Positions 15,301 through 24,520 of a stretch of 64,000 nucleotides of DNA are shown one piece after another. Every line of letters starts with the position of its first letter. The first letter of the stretch is position 1. Source of the stretch: Heliopora coerulea (Eukaryota; Cnidaria; Anthozoa; Scleralcyonacea; Helioporidae); assembly GCA_030142905.1 (NCBI GenBank), contig JASJOG010000025.1, forward strand, positions 347,501-411,500. Direction: 5' to 3'. The notes beneath the pieces are model-generated. The model worked only from the letters and a program-made list of their open reading frames with translations, was not told the DNA's origin and did not search any database. The translations under genes were made by a program, and so were the position numbers.

Positions 15301-18300
15301 AGTATTATACTGGTGTTTACTCCTTCCTGGGGTGAAATAATCACTGAAGATTTCAGGTAATTTATAATTACTAAAGTTATGTAAAAAGACAGCATTATTA
15401 AAATATACAATATCTAAAAATTTTAGTACATTTAATCGTTTAAATAAAGGAGAAGTGTGCTCTCTAAAGCTAGAAAAAGTAACAATTTGGATAGCCTTTT
15501 TCTGCAGAGTAACTAGAGGTTTTAAATTTGACTCATAAGTATTCCCCCAGACAATAACCCCATATATTAAATATGGAAAAATAATAGAATAGTATAATTG
15601 AGTTAAAACATGTATGGGAACAAAATGTCTCAATTTAGATAGTACACCAATATTCCTAGCTAACTTTTTTGATAACTCATGAATATGCATCTTCCAATTT
15701 AGATTAGAATCTATGAATATTCCCAAATAATTTATATTTTTTACTTCCTCTATAACTTGTCCTCTTATTGAAAGATTAATTATATAATTGCATTTTTTCT
15801 GAGGAGGATGGAATATTACAAAATTTGACTTATTAACATTTAGGGATAATTTATTAGCACACAACCATTCATCTACAAACTGCAACTGATAATTCACTTT
15901 AGACTCTAAATTGTGCAATGACTAGTCAGTACATAGTAAGTTGAAATCATCAGCAAAGAGATGAAAATCCAACTGTGAAGAACAATTACAAAAATCATTA
16001 ATATATAAGAGGAATAACAATGGTCCAAGAACGGACCCCTGGGGAACACCACAAGTAATAAGCTGTGGCTTTGAGGAGTAATTGCCAATTGAAACAAACT
16101 GGGTTCGCTCAGTCAAATATGAATGAAACCAATCACTCACAATCCCCCTAATTCCATAATATTCAAGTTTTCAAATCAAAATATTGTGATTCACAGTATC
16201 AAAAGCCTTAGTTAAATCTAAAAAGATACCACAAGCAAAAAGTTTATTTTCTATAGCATTATGAATTTTGTCAGTTATCAAAAGCATTGCATGATTAGTA
16301 GAGTGATTAGCATGGAATCCAAATTGGCCCTTAAAAAATATATTATTTTTACAGAAAAAGTCCATCAGTCTGTTGTACATTAGTTTTTCCATAATCTTAT
16401 TAAATATCAATAGCAAAGATATAGGAAGATAATTGGACAATATAGTTTGATTACCTTTTTTATAGACAGGAATTACTCTTGCTACTTTAAATTTATTAGG
16501 TACAGTACCAGATGAAAAAGAGTGATTAAATAGACATGCTAATGAAGCAGATAGAATATATTTTAAAACCTTGAGTAGTTTACAGGGAATGCTAAAGGGA
16601 CCAATAGATTTAAATGTATTAAGTTTTTCAATTTCATATTCTACCTCTCTAGTAGTGACAGGTAAGAGGACAAAACTATTAGTAAGGTGAACAGTCATAA
16701 ATTTTTCAAAATTTGAATTTATCTTGGGAATATTTGCTGCCAGGTCAGGGCCAATTGAAGAAAAAAAATTATTGAAGGCATGAATAATGCTTTGTTTATC
16801 ATTCACTTTTGAATTACCTACTTCAATTTTATGAGAAGTATTATAAGATGTTCTTTTAATGTTAATAATTTGCTTGATTCCTCTCCAAGTATTTTTAATA
16901 TCATTGTTGTGATTGATAAAGAAATTCGTATAATATTGCTTTTTGGTTATGAGTAACAAATATTTCAGTTTATTTCTGTGGTACCTAAATTTAGACAAAA
17001 AATAATCATTTTTAAATCTCAAATAATCTCTGTAAAGTTTGTTTTTCTTGGCAATGGAGACTTTTATACCTTTTGTTATCCAAGGTTTAGCCTCAAATTT
17101 TGAATCCCTTTTAGAAAGCTTTTTAAGTGGCATATGTTTATCCACAACTTCATTAATTTTTTTTTAAAAAAGAATTGAATATCGAATTTACATCATCACC
17201 CACAGCAAAAAGATCATCCCAGTCAATACTCCTAACCTCAGCTACAAAACTCTCTCCATCAAAATTTGAGTAATCTCTCCTATAAATATTTCCCTGATTA
17301 GTACAGCATGGGAAATCATTAATAATCAGAAAGTTGGGAAAATGATCAGTTAAATCATACAATAAATTACTACTGATCACCTCTTCTTCAATAGAATTAA
17401 AAAAAAAAATATTGTCAATCAAAGTAGCAGAGTGATCAGTAATTCTTGTAGGCTTAATAATATGAGGTTGAAAAAAGGAGAAGGCTAATGTATTAACAAA
17501 ATCCCCTGTTGGATTATGCAATTCAAAATTTAAGAGGTTTAGATTATAATCACCCAACAAAATACATAATTTAGATTCATTAGAAATCTTATGAATAGCT
17601 GAATAAAAATAATCTGTAAAATTATCCAAATTACCGTTAGGGTGCCTATAAATCACAGCACATTATAATATTACGAGGGGTGTACTCAATTTTGAGACAT
17701 ACTGTATTTACTACCATATCCCATGCATGAATTTACTTTCCCATTACACCCTTGACTAATAATTATACACATCTTATACCCATGAATATTTATTTTCATG
17801 CTACCACATGAATATCATTTATGCTCATATTATATACATGAATAATATTTACATTTGCATTATACCCATGATATTTATAGTGGCACCACACAAGTGTATA
17901 ACACTTCCACTGACACTACACCCTTGAATTGTATTTATACTGTATTTATACAATACGCATGAACAATATTCACCCTCATGGTACACACTTGATTAATATT
18001 TGCACTAGCACCATACCCAGGAACAATATTTACATCCTCACCACAAGCATAAATAGCATTTACAGTCAGTATGCTCATGAGTAATACCTACCCTAAGACT
18101 ACACCATAATATTTCCACTCAAGTTATCCCCATGAATAATATTTACATTTACATTACAACCATGAATAATATTTACACTGATGACACTCTTGAACCATAT
18201 TTATACTTATGATGCACCCATGAATAGTATTTACACTTGCAATACACCGTGCACGTACACCCTTGTACTCATTAGCGTCAAGAGGGTAGGGTAGGGGGAG

Positions 18301-19830
18301 TAGCTGCCCCGGAGCCCAGCCCGAACGGGGGTCCGGACCCAGAAAGTTGGCCCCAAAATTTTTAACACGCTTCGCCTTGATTTTTTTCAAGTAATTACGA
18401 ATGCATATCTGAAATAATATTTCTCTGTGACGAACTGACGATGAAGCATTTTCTGCCATGTAAATAGCGGTTTTAAGTTTCTCAAGCCAACTTGTCAATC
18501 AACATTGCTATTTTGTGTGGGAATATGCGATCTAGCCGCAAGAGAACACTTGGTTTGTTTATAAAGGTTCAAATTTCAAGGTTGTGTCCGCATCCAACAG
18601 ACAAAGAGGTCAAAATTAAATCAGGAAGATATAAACGGCTTTGTGAGCCTTTTTTACTTTATTACTGTTGTTTTGCTTTGAATTTATGATACTTTTTAGG
18701 TTGTTGTTTATTCAAATATACAAAATTGAAACAAAACAAATGTAGCGAAAACTGACTGTGTAGTGTGTAGTCTAAATTAAATTAGACGTAACTCGACACA
18801 ATCTGTCGCTCTGTCTGGATATTATATTTAATTTGTTCCTACAAGTCACAACCGGCTTCAGAACTTTCATTCAACAATGTGATCGATGTGATCAGTGATT
18901 ACTGTGTGATGTCCTCTTACCAACATAAATCCGGTGCCCAAAAAAGGCGAGAGAAGCAGCAACACGTGAATGAAGAAAAGAGAGGCTCTCGTACATTATC
19001 AGAGGCTATATTATTTGCTTTTTGTGCTTTTAGTACTTCACTTTTTGTAGAACGTAACATACAAACGTATTTTAGGTGAATAAATTCATAAATAATAGGT
19101 GAAGAGATTTTTTTACATCTTTAATATAATGAAAATGCGATGGCTTCCATTTACTTATTTACTTCACGATAACGCCGTAAGAACTAAAAATATTGGAGGC
19201 TTGGAGGGGCCCGCTTTGGCTCTCGACGGCGTTGCTTGTACTACATCATTAATACTATCAATACCTGTCCCACACCAGTGGAAAACATTTACACTCCCCC
19301 ACTACAGTCATGATTGTAGGTATTTAGGCTTACCCACATTGATACCAGTTCTTCTGAACTGACGTGATTATCCTGTTTAAAGAAATTTTATTTGAACCTA
19401 AATTTGAATTTGCACTGTACGCCTGACTAATATTTACAAACCGTAATCACAATAGCAAGTCACGCAAGTTCGTGAATTCATTACCATGATTAAAGCCCAA
19501 AATTAGCAAGTTTTGTGCTGAGATGTGAACCATGCAATGAAACCCGCATCTAGTACAACAGTTAAATAACGAATGTCGGCAGATTTGTATAAACTTCTTG
19601 AACAGTCACTGACTCCCATTAAGTCTCGGCTCTTGGAATAATGAGAAGGCTTTTTATGTTCAATACAGACTCTGCAATACACAAATGAATTCCGAACGTT
19701 TATTCAAATGTATCGGATACATTACCTTGTCAGTCACTTTTGGGCCTTTCTTAGCTGAAGCACCAACAGACGATGTAAGAAAACACCAGAAAATGGCAAT
19801 AAATACTGAAAAATCGCATAACGCCTTCAT
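522..19830 (-). CDS. PPIB-like: Gene A: secreted/ER cyclophilin B-like peptidyl-prolyl isomerase, 6 exons, 208 aa
   Basis: Spliced on the minus strand from 19830-19726, 9659-9546, 7236-7176, 6421-6389, 1947-1763 and 650-522; every junction is GT..AG and phases join without a shift. PPIB-type cyclophilins catalyse cis-trans isomerisation of X-Pro bonds in proteins folding in the ER. Residues 1-25 form a hydrophobic signal peptide, followed by a KKGPKVT linker and the cyclophilin fold (about 36-200). Active-site residues Arg85, Phe90, Met91, Gln93, Gln141, Trp151, Leu152 and His156 match cyclophilin A Arg55, Phe60, Met61, Gln63, Gln111, Trp121, Leu122 and His126. Residue 143 is Ala where cyclophilin A has Phe113, so activity may be altered. 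The start is the Met that opens the signal peptide and aligns with gene B; an in-frame upstream Met exists but would precede a non-hydrophobic leader. The first intron (10 kb) is packed with transposons. Family assignment is sure; that the gene is expressed is inferred. Confidence 0.9.
762..1528. repeat. Trinucleotide ATC/ATT tract, about 770 bp, in gene A last intron
   Basis: Almost unbroken ATC/ATT triplets with scattered substitutions. It produces long artefactual Ile- and Met-rich open frames on both strands; these are not genes. Confidence 0.95.
1763..1947 (-). CDS. PPIB-like: Gene A exon 5
   Basis: 185 nt, residues 105-166, from GKSIYGERF to VLEGM. It holds [17 protein letters not shown], where Ala143 replaces the Phe113 equivalent, and [10 protein letters not shown] with Trp151 and His156. 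A simple (CGTC/CGTT) repeat sits just upstream in the intron. Confidence 0.92.
1978..2108. repeat. (CGTC)n, (CGTT)n and (GTTT)n tetranucleotide repeats
   Basis: Adjacent blocks of CGTC, then CGTT, then, after a degenerate stretch, GTTT, directly upstream of the gene A exon 5 acceptor. Confidence 0.92.
2272..5935 (+). mobile_element. R2-like non-LTR retrotransposon, decayed, inside gene A intron 5 (antisense to the gene)
   Basis: A 5' leader (about 2272-3127), one broken reading frame (3128-5802) and a short 3' UTR. An (ATA)n run precedes it. Edges are estimated: the 3' end is placed just before the foldback at 5936, and the 5' end could lie elsewhere in 2272-2880. The order reverse transcriptase, zinc knuckle, then PD-(D/E)-type endonuclease marks the R2-like, restriction-like-endonuclease group rather than APE-type LINEs. 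Confidence 0.65.
3128..5802 (+). pseudogene. R2-like reverse transcriptase/endonuclease pseudogene
   Basis: Pieces in different frames: 3128-3617 (N-terminal region), 3683-4057 (APGPDG fingers motif), 3975-4640 (palm) and 4789-5802 (C-terminal). RT motif A is [10 protein letters not shown] and motif B is [10 protein letters not shown]. Motif C reads FMND where an active enzyme has F/Y-x-DD, so a catalytic Asp is lost. The C-terminal part has a CCHC knuckle ([18 protein letters not shown]) and an RPDIVV...IIDVACP segment typical of R2-type endonucleases. Frameshifts lie near 3370, 3960 and 4785, and a TAG at 4638-4640. It cannot be active. Confidence 0.75.
5936..6088. repeat. Foldback repeat, about 55-bp arms
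   Basis: TTTCAAACACGAGTAGGTGT...GATTTCTAGATACCGAGAAA reads back inverted as CGAGGTATCTAGAAATC...GTGTTTGAAAT with a short spacer. It abuts the 3' end of the R2-like element. A third partial arm is at 6147-6170. Confidence 0.7.
6389..6421 (-). CDS. PPIB-like: Gene A exon 4 (33-nt microexon)
   Basis: [11 protein letters not shown], phase 1 at both ends. The Arg replaces the Thr conserved in genes B and C (GTGG). Confidence 0.9.
6422..7175. other. Gene A intron 3, no recognised element
   Basis: Intron sequence, AT-rich, with one poly-A run near 6520. I see no coding match or structured repeat. Confidence 0.5.
7176..7236 (-). CDS. PPIB-like: Gene A exon 3
   Basis: 61 nt encoding [20 protein letters not shown], carrying catalytic Arg85, Phe90, Met91 and Gln93. 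It ends in phase 1 at a GTGTGG donor. Confidence 0.92.
7764..8624. mobile_element. MITE with about 27-bp inverted ends and TA target duplication
   Basis: Left end CAGTCAAACTCCTATTAAGC and right end (reverse complement) CGGTCAACTCCTCTTAAGCG are imperfect inverted repeats, each bounded by TA. The inside has no coding capacity. Size (861 bp) and TA flanks suggest a Tc1/mariner/pogo-mobilised element. The rest of gene A intron 2 (7237-7761 and 8627-9545) shows nothing recognisable. Confidence 0.75.
9546..9659 (-). CDS. PPIB-like: Gene A exon 2
   Basis: Codons 36-73: VYFDITIG at the start of the cyclophilin fold, then [19 protein letters not shown] and LATHE. The 114-nt length equals gene B exon 2; acceptor TAG, donor GTTAG. 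Confidence 0.9.
9980..10050 (-). repeat. tRNA-like sequence (SINE head or tRNA pseudogene)
   Basis: On the minus strand a box A-like AACTCAACTGGTAGAGC is followed 30 nt later by box B GAGTTCGAATCC. The anticodon stem does not pair well, so a functional tRNA is unlikely. Confidence 0.5.
10505..10900 (-). repeat. Possible Penelope-type terminal-repeat fragment with hammerhead-like core
   Basis: The minus strand carries CTGAAGA ... CGAAAC at 10568-10599, the conserved core order of hammerhead ribozymes found in terminal repeats of Penelope-like elements. Stem II pairing is weak here, and no coding part is attached. The outer limits are a guess. Confidence 0.35.
11210..11575. repeat. Unclassified dispersed repeat with GTCGGGG motifs
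   Basis: GTCGGGG or GTCGGGT occurs about five times around AGCCCC blocks, with roughly inverted ends (GGTGGTAGCAG and GACCACCACTG). It looks like a decayed non-autonomous element; the family is unknown. The rest of the intron from 11576 to 13166 shows nothing beyond short CTTGGCACA repeats near 12600-12710. Confidence 0.35.
13573..14576 (+). pseudogene. Tc1-like DD34E transposase pseudogene
   Basis: Starts at MAPHDKELS. An N-terminal paired-like HTH ([20 protein letters not shown]) is followed by the GRSGRPRK hook and a DDE domain with [10 protein letters not shown] (first Asp), [10 protein letters not shown] (second Asp) and [10 protein letters not shown] (Glu). Stops lie at 13891 and 14245, frames shift between pieces, and about 20 residues between the second Asp and the Glu are deleted. 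Not functional. Confidence 0.85.
14777..17672 (-). mobile_element. 5'-truncated CR1/jockey-type LINE nested in the Tc1 element
   Basis: On the minus strand it begins within the endonuclease domain and ends in a (TTC)n-like tail (plus-strand AAGAAGAAGAAG at 14777). It splits the right inverted repeat of the Tc1-like transposon: part of the repeat lies left of 14777 and the rest right of 17672. The LINE is therefore younger than the Tc1 insertion. Junctions are good to about 10 bp; I see no clear target duplication. Confidence 0.85.
15127..17656 (-). pseudogene. LINE ORF2: endonuclease C-terminus plus reverse transcriptase, broken
   Basis: The AP-like endonuclease part (17656-17153) shows [17 protein letters not shown] and DLTDHFP. 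The RT part (17145-15127) shows VIPVYKKGN, motif [16 protein letters not shown], motif [14 protein letters not shown] and motif C LFADD, all intact. Defects are a frameshift in an A run near 17160, an in-frame TGA near 16170 and a TAG near 15922. The N-terminal half of the endonuclease is missing because of 5' truncation. Few lesions imply a fairly recent copy. Confidence 0.88.
17707..18250. repeat. Degenerate minisatellite (CATGAATAATATTTACAC-like units)
   Basis: About fifteen loose copies of a unit around CCCATGAATAATATTTACA, spaced 30-50 bp. Similar units occur on the other side of the Tc1 element (12735-12790) and at 19265-19320 beyond the hAT element, so both transposons landed in an older repeat field. 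Confidence 0.65.
18270..19234. mobile_element. Short hAT-type transposon with 8-bp target duplication
   Basis: CTTGTACT occurs at 18262-18269 and 19235-19242. The ends are imperfect inverted repeats (CATTAGCGTCAAGAG and, reversed, CAACGCCGTCGAGAG). Eight-base duplications are the hAT hallmark. The inside keeps only the start of a transposase. Confidence 0.75.
18909..18998 (+). pseudogene. N-terminal fragment of a hAT (TTF/ZMYM-type) transposase
   Basis: [20 protein letters not shown] followed by [10 protein letters not shown] resembles the basic leader that precedes the TTF zinc finger in ZMYM-like hAT transposases. The similarity stops after about 35 residues; the catalytic domain is absent. 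Confidence 0.5.
19726..19830 (-). CDS. PPIB-like: Gene A exon 1 (signal peptide)
   Basis: Codons 1-35, [10 protein letters not shown]... to KVTDK, ending in phase 0 at a GTAAT donor. It is nearly all signal peptide and shares the [10 protein letters not shown] stretch with gene B exon 1. Confidence 0.85.
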
Positions 19831-19956
19831 GTTCAAAGCCTTAGTTGAATGCACTCTCTGTTCATGGTTACTCCATGTGGTGAGATAATCTAATTTTCGG
19901 GGCTCGTGGGCTTTTGCGCGGATTTTTCCCGCAAGTTTTTTCGCCGGTGCCGAGTA

Positions 19957-21058
19957 CAATAGAACCTCGCTAACTCGAACTTGATTGACTCGAACTCCCC
20001 CCCCCCCCCTCCCTAACTCGAACCAAATTCAATTTCTCATGAATTTGTTCCCATTTTTCCTATCATTTACTATCATATAACACAAACTCGGTTAACTCCA
20101 ACTCCCCGATAACTCGAGCCTACTTTTATACTCCCTTCGCTAAAATTTAGCCTATTAATTCGAACTCTGTTTTGAAAAAGTAGGTCAGTAAACCTGAAAG
20201 TGTCAGGGCTTAGCTGTTTGACTAGTTGGAATTCTGAATCTTTACTGATAACAACGTGACAAGGTGTTGGGGATTGACTCCCTGTGTTCACTCAACACTT
20301 CACAATACAACAAATTATTCGCCGTTTCACTCGTTCATTCATTAAACCCTAACACAATCGAACCAAAATATACCCTATACTTATTAACCCACAGACACAC
20401 ACTATTTAATTGCCTATTTCTTACATACAAATTCTATTGGTTAATATTATCACGTGCTCTCAAGACGTCATCGCTTGTTATCACCTATGAACTATTAATA
20501 AACTAACTGAGAACATGTTAACTATTTCCCCACTAATGTACGGGAGTGTAATTCAAGCCCAGGAAAGTCCCTCTTTCCAGAGTGATTACCCAAGGTGAAT
20601 CTTGCGTAACGATTCTTAAAATGTCCCACAAATTAGTCGTGAGTAGCTCGTCATAACTGTTCTAGTTTATCCAGTTTATTTCACGGGGCTTTCGCAAACT
20701 TGTACAGCCGCATATAAAAGAGCCAAACATTCACTGGACAAGCATGTACATGTATTGTGGAATAGTCATTTCATTATAAACAGTTATTCAACTCCATAGT
20801 GGCAAACATTGCAGTATGGTAATATAAGTATTCAGGAGAACATAATCAACTGTATCCATAAAGAAAAATTAAAATGTTCTTAACTGACTTTACCAAAATG
20901 ACTCGTAATGGTGGATAAATCATAAAACCACGATACCTGATTAATTGTTAACAAGATACTTCTAGTTCAATGCCCACCCCAAAAACTCGAACTCCCACTA
21001 ACTCAAACTATTTCTCATTGCTCTTGGTAGTTCGAGTTAAACGTGGTTCTCAATATTG
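19957..21058. mobile_element. MITE with pogo/Tigger-like ends (CTAACTCGAAC)
   Basis: Left end CAATAGAACCTCGCTAACTC and right end (reversed) CAATATTGAGAACCACGTTT, then AACTCGAAC, are inverted repeats. Several AACTCGAACTCCC copies lie inside. A TA precedes the left end. It lies about 120 bp upstream of gene A and could contribute to its promoter. No transposase. Confidence 0.65.
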
Positions 21059-21536
21059 TTTTTAGGAAAGGAATGTGTTTTTAAGAGCTTTATGCACCAC
21101 GTGTTAAATCTTAAACACAAGTGAGAACAACAAACTTTAAGACTTAAATACGTACTTAAGTTTTAAGATTTAACATTTAAGAAATTACATTTTAATTTCT
21201 TAAGGCTTAAAACGTAAGTACTAAGCCACAAATTTAAGGGTTATTCTCAGTAAGGACTTTGTCGTACAGTATTTTATACATTTTCGACGAAAAAGCATAA
21301 AGCCAACACTTTCATTTTATCAATCTCCATCTTCTCTTCTTTTTTTTTTTTAAAAAATGGGGCCTAGCGATTTGCGCGTGCGCAAAAAGCATTTTAGTTT
21401 TTATCCATGTATTCAGGAAGGCAGCGAGAACGTCGCTGATTTAATACTTAACATTTCTCCTCCAAAACCTTTGCCAGAAAAGAGTACTGTCGACTTCTTG
21501 ACCGAAGATAGCTAATACACTTCTTACTTTTCTATT

Positions 21537-21780
21537 CAAAGCCGTTGTGTTTAGACTAATAGTTTGGGCAGATACAGTTTACGCGTGGGTCTCACGTACC
21601 GAAATACCTACGGAGCCATTGTGTTTGCACTCATCACTCTGCGATCAGGCGCCATTTTGCGTGGAAGGCCATGTACAAGTATCAAACAAACACGATTGAA
21701 CCAAGCCGTGGTGCTTGTATTTTTCAACCAAGCCGTTGTGCTGATATTACTAAATCAAACCGTTGTGCCACTGCTATAAC
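21537..21780 (+). repeat. Short repeats of AAGCCGTTGTGCT
   Basis: About six spaced copies of a 13-base RRCCRTTGTGYTT motif, three of them 27-37 bp apart at the end. They lie ahead of the 2A-like element and may be part of its upstream region. Nothing else recognised between 21059 and 21537. Confidence 0.5.
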
Positions 21781-22048
21781 CATTAAAACTTTGCATTACC
21801 GAGAGACCAAAGAAATAATTTTCTATTGAGAGATTTGTTTGTGTTTACTCAAAGCGAAAACATGCGTGTCTCCATTGAGTTCTACAGATCAAGAATTGGG
21901 TCACATAACAATTACATGACAGTAAAGCCAGCTATATTCGTCTGAAAGGTAGATTTTGGAGTGAAATGTTGATGTTCTATTTGAGTGTATTTTATTTGCC
22001 TTTTGTACAACAGCTTGCCAAGCAGTATGAAAGAAGGACTGAAGTTGT

Positions 22049-22693
22049 TGTTTGGTTTAGAGAGATGATGTCGGCCACAATGTGCTTGTGCTATTGTTGT
22101 TAAGACTTTCAAATGATGTTGAGGAAAATCCGGCCCCTACCATAAATGAAATAATTGATGTCAGTCAAACAGCGTACGCTGACTTTATTTAAGGAAATGA
22201 AAGCAGATTTGGGCATAATGCTGGAAAACAATGTGTAGCTATCGCACTAGCTTCAATTGTGTACAATGAAATTAAAGGTGTTAACATCTGGGGCACATCT
22301 TTCATGAACACAATATTATTTAGTGGAGACAGTCTTAATGGCTGTATTAGAAAATCTATTAATAAAGACATCTTATTACTAACTGATGTACCTGAAATGG
22401 TTTCAATTGATAATGTAGTTTACTGTTTAGAAGACAGTGAATCACTTTCTGATTCTATATTTACGAAAGCTAACAATGGCCTTTTTGTGTCACTTGAACA
22501 TGCTTTTAATCAGATATTTTTTAGTTCCGTGTTTAATTACAAAAGCTATTTGTGCGAAAAAACAAGGCAGTTTGCCACTGTTAACTGTTTAGTAAAGTTT
22601 ACATTTATTTGTAAAACGAGCAACACCCAAACATTTTTAATAATTAATAGAGTCTGGTCTCCAAATTTTGTCGGTGAGCAGTTTCGTCCCTAA
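22049..22693 (+). pseudogene. 2A-like motif joined to a cysteine-protease-like domain (decayed mobile-element protein)
   Basis: In one frame a leucine-rich leader (VLVLLLLRLSN, from 22082) runs into DVEENPAP (22115-22138). This is the ribosome-skipping 2A consensus D-V/I-E-x-N-P-G-P with the critical Gly changed to Ala. About 30 codons later comes FGHNAGKQCVAIALASIVYN, with a GxQC arrangement like the nucleophile region of OTU/C76-type cysteine proteases, then NTILFSGDSL and LEHAFNQIFF up to a stop at 22691. An in-frame TAA (22190-22192) separates the two parts. The protease identity is inferred from layout; the 2A core is plain in the sequence. It is probably a transposon-derived protein. 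Confidence 0.55.
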
Positions 22694-22920
22694 CTTAATA
22701 CAATTTTACTGAATTCTGTCTGCATACAGCACTAACAACAGTTGTAACGCATGTATGCGTTGCACACCGTTTTTTTTCCTACCGTAAATGCGTCTCGTTT
22801 TCCAGGTTTTTATTCCGGGAGGATCGTCCACAATTCTGAGAACTCCAAACGATCTCCAAGGGGATCGCACACCACGCTTCTCCACTGGAACACTTTAAAA
22901 TGAATGTTCCAATATAAGTA

Positions 22921-23344
22921 CAGGCGGTCTCAAGTTTACGACGGTCCCGACCTACGATAATCCGCCGTTACGACGCGATATCCTACAATATTTACAGTAA
23001 TTGTACGTATTCTTAAATTTGGGGCTCGTAGTTATGCGTCGTAACTACAAAGCGCTGCGTAAAGTGTGTAAAGTAGTTCGCTGCGGCGTAGGAATACACT
23101 GGAGTGGCGTAGGGATACGACAAACAGCGTGGGTCAGTACGTGGTCGAGCGCCATATTGTGATTGCAAGCTAACCACAGGAGTAAAGGTAAGGGAGTGTT
23201 CACTTAAAATTGCATTTTTTATTGCATTTGTTAGCTTTTTTAATGCATTTTTTTAAATAATAAGGGTAAATTCCGGTTTACGACGAAATCCGGCTTACGA
23301 CACATCGTAGGAACGGATCTCAGTCGTAAACCGGAGACTGCCTG
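22921..23344. mobile_element. MITE with GTTTACGAC ends and TA duplication
   Basis: Left CAGGCGGTCTCAAGTTTACG and right (reversed) CAGGCAGTCTCCGGTTTACG are inverted repeats, both bounded by TA. 424 bp, no coding capacity. Confidence 0.8.
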
Positions 23345-23499
23345 TATTCAACTTTTTTTTTTCTCTCTTTTTCTGTCTGTCTATCTGTCGGTCTGTCCAC
23401 CCGTCACTCCATTCATTTAAAGATCGTTATTTTCGTCTTTCAGTAAACAGGATATTTTTCAAAAATATAGAAAGTACCATATGCTTAGTGCTTGAAACA

Positions 23500-24075
23500 G
23501 ATGAAAACATTACTTGGCATGCCCAAGTTTAGAAGATGAAAAAGATCGAAGGTCTTAATACCCTTCATAAAATAAAGCCCATACTTTATAAGAAGCATAC
23601 AAATAAGGTTTATAAATCTACAACTGAACTCCATTTTGAGTACTGCTCGATTATCTGGAATGGTTTGGATAGGTATTAGCAGCCCTGGTACAAAATTTTC
23701 AACTGATCGGGCTGGTCGAATAGTATTGGGTGCTCCATACACTAAACGTTGGAATGAACTACTCTAACAATGAGGGTGGACACCAACATCTGAAAGAAGA
23801 TCAGACAATAAAGCAATAAAGAAGTTAAAGATATCAAATAAATTCGCATCCTATATTCCACAGAGTCATTTCCACATACGGTAAACGACTATAATACTCG
23901 ATCAGGAGCCAGGGACTTTGCCTTACCAAATAAGACTTTTCAGCCGGAGGATAGTTTGTTGGCAGTGGACCAAGGCTATGGAATTCACTCCCACTCTGTC
24001 TCAAGAATATCTCACTCTGAAGGAATGCATAGTTTTACAAGTAGCATAGTATGTATTTAAGAATAAGAACTGATG
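23500..24075 (+). pseudogene. LINE reverse-transcriptase C-terminal fragment
   Basis: The plus strand reads FSTDRAGRIVLGAPYTKRWN, then ...GWTPTSERRSDNKAIKKLK, and later MEFTPTLSQEYLTL across several stops. This is the conserved tail of CR1/jockey-type LINE ORF2 (thumb and C-terminal region). Heavily decayed; the palm domain is absent. Confidence 0.6.
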
Positions 24076-24109
24076 TAGCCACCATGTTTAAAATAAATTT
24101 TTTGCATCT

Positions 24110-24520
24110 CATCGTATCGTATCCCCACATCCCTACATCCCTACCTCCCGCCATTCCACCATCCCACCTTTTCACTTTTCCACCCTTCCATCCTCGCACC
24201 TTCTCGTCATCCGTCCATACTCTCTCCCACCCTCCCTCGCTCCATCCTTCCCTTTATCCATCCTTTCTATCGAATCCTCCATCAGTCCCTCTTTCTCCCC
24301 CTCCCTTCATCCCTTCTTCCCTCGCTCACTCCCACTTTACCTCCTCCCCCCTCGCCATTTATGGTACGCTCTTCCACGGTACCTTCCCCTCGGTTGCCTC
24401 CTGAGTATCAACCTCGTTAATGTCTCTCTGTCTCCCCGTCTCACGTCTCTCAGTCTCTCTCTGTCTTCGTGTCTTTGGGTCTGTGAGTCTCTGAGTCCCT
24501 GTGACCCTGTGTAATAGTGT
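24110..24520. repeat. Pyrimidine-rich low-complexity tract (CCCTCCAT / GTCTCT)
   Basis: Runs of CCATCC/CCTCC, then GTCTCTCTGTCT units. The 24051-24404 Pro/Ser/His-rich open frame is an artefact of this tract. It replaces the normal end of the neighbouring TRIM frame. Confidence 0.85.

Larger units (their letters stand above)
13169..17704 (+). mobile_element. Tc1-like DNA transposon interrupted by a LINE
   Basis: Left end CAGTATGTCTCAAAAGTGAG and right end CTCAATTTTGAGACATACTG are inverted copies, each flanked by TA (13167-13168 and 17705-17706). A second pair of repeats lies inside (13361-13383 and 14605-14627), giving the IR/DR layout known from Sleeping Beauty-like Tc1 elements. Without the nested LINE the element is about 1.6 kb, the normal Tc1 size. 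It lies in gene A intron 1. Confidence 0.9.

Noticed and set aside
19660..19725. Extension of gene A exon 1 to the open-frame end
   Set aside because: A GTAAT donor follows KVTDK and matches the gene B exon end; the extra residues have no cyclophilin similarity.
19831..19959. Upstream in-frame Met for gene A
   Set aside because: It would add about 43 polar residues before the signal peptide, unlike gene B and other PPIB proteins.
24051..24404. Pro/Ser/His-rich protein
   Set aside because: Translation of a CCATCC/CCTCC tract overlapping the antisense TRIM pseudogene.
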